Of a stretch of DNA of 6,670 nt, positions 5,254-6,670 are shown piece by piece; positions within the stretch are counted from its first letter, which is position 1; each line of letters opens with the position of its first letter. The position numbers and the translations under genes are program-made. This stretch comes from Bacillota bacterium (lineage in GTDB: Bacteria > Bacillota > Clostridia > Oscillospirales > Acutalibacteraceae): positions 1 through 6,670 of the forward strand of contig JAEZWL010000237.1 of assembly GCA_023420245.1 (NCBI GenBank), written 5' to 3'. The notes beneath the pieces are model-generated. The model searched no databases, was not told the DNA's origin, and saw only the letters and a program-made list of their open reading frames with translations.

Positions 5254-6670
5254 TTAATAAGTTTCTGAGTCAAACAAAACTGCACAGGCGCTGTCGTTTA
5301 AGGCTCCCAATTCATAATACTGTGATGCAGCAGGGGTAGTTGTTACATGGCAAGTCAATGCTATTCCATTAACATTATTTGGATGGGTAACAAATACATT
5401 ATCAACATCGTATGTGACTCCGTTTTCACAGCGAATCTTTAAATTTGATAGGTTTGTCGCATAAATACTAGGCGAAACTCTCATTGATGTCGGTATCGGT
5501 ACAAATATATAGATATATTTGTAACTGGGGTCTGCTAGATGCCCAGTACCGAATTGCGCATATCCATCAGGGGCAGTTAATTTTAATGCGTATCTTTGAC
5601 ACATTGCCAATTCTTCTGCATACGGACGTGGGGAAAATAGTGTGGGTACAGTTCCTAATTCCAGTTTACATCTCCAAATGTTAAGAAACGTTCCGACGTC
5701 AGACGCTGTAAACTCTCTTCGATTTCCCACCCCACAATATACTCTTGATGCACCAGCAGGAATGTCAACTGTAATTGATAAACGTTGAGCACTTGAATTA
5801 ATCGGCACAATTTTTTCATATGTAATTGAGTTGACTGTGTAGCCTATTTCCAAGGAACCCCAGTCTGCGTTGGTCTGAATATCGGCAGAAAAAGTAACGG
5901 TCAATCCAGCAATAGGGCTATACCCTGCAACGGGGTCATCCTCCAATATCTGAAAATAGTCAAAAGTGGCGGGTTTCGCTATAGTATTAATATCAATGCA
6001 GGCTGCGAATCCTCCCAGTATATTATTCACAGGGAAACGACTGATTTTTATACCCATATTACTGTTAGAACACCAAGTCATCCACCTGTCAAAAGTGTAT
6101 CCGCTGTTTGCGTTATATTCATTGCTGCCACGCTGATTAATTCTAAAATCAGGATTAATCAACAGATTCGGATTAATTGCTCCCACCTGCGCGGCGGTTA
6201 CATGATGGGGATTTCCGACATCTTCCATATGCTTTGATAAATCATTGCTCACTTTCAAAACGTCCATCTTTGTGGCAATCACTACCGAAGGATCCACTGT
6301 AATTGTAACAGCACTAGCGTCAGAAACTTCAACATACAGTCGGATTACCAAATCACTGCTGGCTCCGGATTCCGGCGCAACTTTTTCCGAAAGCGGTAGT
6401 TTTGACACCACCATCATGGTATTTTCAGTATCGAATATTCCCGCTTCCCTGATTGTAAATCCTCCGACAGTCGCCGGAATGCTCGCGGTTACAATGACCC
6501 TTTTCGGATTGTTGTCATCTAATGATACCGTCGCTTCTCCGCGCCACACCTCACGGCGCAGTGCCGTCTGTGTTTTCGCCGGCTCGTAGTAGGTACCGTT
6601 CCCATCTCCGACCGCGATCTGCTTGAACGTCGTTTTCGTGCCGGTTTGTATCGCGTGGGCGACTGATTCA
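5254..6670 (-). CDS. Phage tail fibre / tail-collar protein, 5' end outside the window
   Basis: The frame is open to the window edge and encodes 471 complete residues; the start is missing. The first about 135 residues resemble the tail-collar fibre N-terminal domain, with FKQIAVGDGNGTYYEPAKTQ, TALRREVWRGE and FTIREAGIFD. This part attaches the fibre to the virion. At about 147-163 is HMEDVGNPHHVTAAQVG, the NPHxVT linker motif common in tail fibres. A separate C-terminal domain starts with NPNLLINPDFRINQRG and YTFDRW and runs to the end; it is beta-rich and probably binds the host surface. The GTG at 6549 is not the start, since the family pattern continues upstream without a break. The C-terminal part has lower G+C than the first codons in the window, consistent with a mosaic receptor-binding tip. 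Confidence -1.
   Translation of the reverse strand, partial: ESVAHAIQTGTKTTFKQIAVGDGNGTYYEPAKTQTALRREVWRGEATVSLDDNNPKRVIVTASIPATVGGFTIREAGIFDTENTMMVVSKLPLSEKVAPESGASSDLVIRLYVEVSDASAVTITVDPSVVIATKMDVLKVSNDLSKHMEDVGNPHHVTAAQVGAINPNLLINPDFRINQRGSNEYNANSGYTFDRWMTWCSNSNMGIKISRFPVNNILGGFAACIDINTIAKPATFDYFQILEDDPVAGYSPIAGLTVTFSADIQTNADWGSLEIGYTVNSITYEKIVPINSSAQRLSITVDIPAGASRVYCGVGNRREFTASDVGTFLNIWRCKLELGTVPTLFSPRPYAEELAMCQRYALKLTAPDGYAQFGTGHLADPSYKYIYIFVPIPTSMRVSPSIYATNLSNLKIRCENGVTYDVDNVFVTHPNNVNGIALTCHVTTTPAASQYYELGALNDSACAVLFDSETY

Larger units (their letters stand above)
400..6670. mobile_element. Attachment-proximal end of a temperate prophage (tail, lysis, cargo)
   Basis: The order tail fibre, DUF4376 protein, membrane protein, GH25 lysin, XhlA-like protein, holin-like protein, terminator, cargo operon, host gene is the standard right-end order of Firmicute siphoviral prophages. 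All genes share the minus strand and are closely packed. The element continues beyond position 6670; structural, replication and integration genes would lie there. The left boundary is set by the truncated catalase gene. The cargo operon is visibly poorer in G+C than the lysis genes and than the catalase fragment, which suggests a separate origin for the cargo. Confidence -1.

Noticed and set aside
6245..6589. 114-codon plus-strand reading frame opposite the tail-fibre N-terminal domain
   Set aside because: The minus strand carries clear tail-collar motifs through the same bases.
1..6670. CRISPR arrays, tRNA or rRNA genes, insertion sequences
   Set aside because: No regularly spaced repeats, cloverleaf-like segments, transposase motifs or terminal inverted repeats were found on reading both strands.

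Overview
The window looks like the attachment-proximal end of a temperate siphophage-type prophage in a spore-forming Clostridia/Firmicutes host. The evidence is strong GGAGG-type ribosome binding sites, a GH25 lysin typical of clostridial prophages, an XhlA-like lysis protein, and a fragment of a CotJC-type manganese catalase (a spore-coat protein family) at the left edge. All supported genes are on the minus strand, so biological order runs from high to low coordinates.

Region 6670 to about 2621 is a compact late operon: the 3' part of a tail-fibre gene (5' end outside the window), a DUF4376-type tail-associated protein, a four-helix membrane protein resembling the PF06541 family, a GH25 muramidase, an XhlA-like coiled-coil/single-TM protein and a small holin-like protein. 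Gaps are 15-35 bases or a 4-base ATGA overlap. A possible short gene remnant follows, and then a perfect 16-bp-arm terminator hairpin (2428-2464) that closes the late operon.

Region 2404 to 437 is an independent, visibly more AT-rich two-gene operon with its own predicted sigma-A promoter: a 409-residue ABC/AAA-type ATPase, followed 15 bases later by a 219-residue DUF4276-like protein with TOPRIM-like acidic motifs. A stand-alone ATPase plus nuclease-like partner, placed between the lysis cassette and the host junction, is the usual position of prophage cargo. I infer an anti-phage defence system, loosely comparable to PARIS or a split OLD system, but not a confident match to either.

Region 1 to about 400 encodes the catalase fragment. 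Its similarity stops abruptly just before the first metal-ligand motif, an in-frame stop lies four codons further upstream, and the AT-rich element begins there. The simplest reading is that the prophage is integrated inside a cotJC-like sporulation gene, as skin (in sigK) and SP-beta (in spsM) are in Bacillus subtilis. If so, precise excision would rebuild the gene and would remove the defence cargo from the cell where it occurs. The other prophage end, with the integrase and the catalase 5' half, is outside the window, so this remains an inference.
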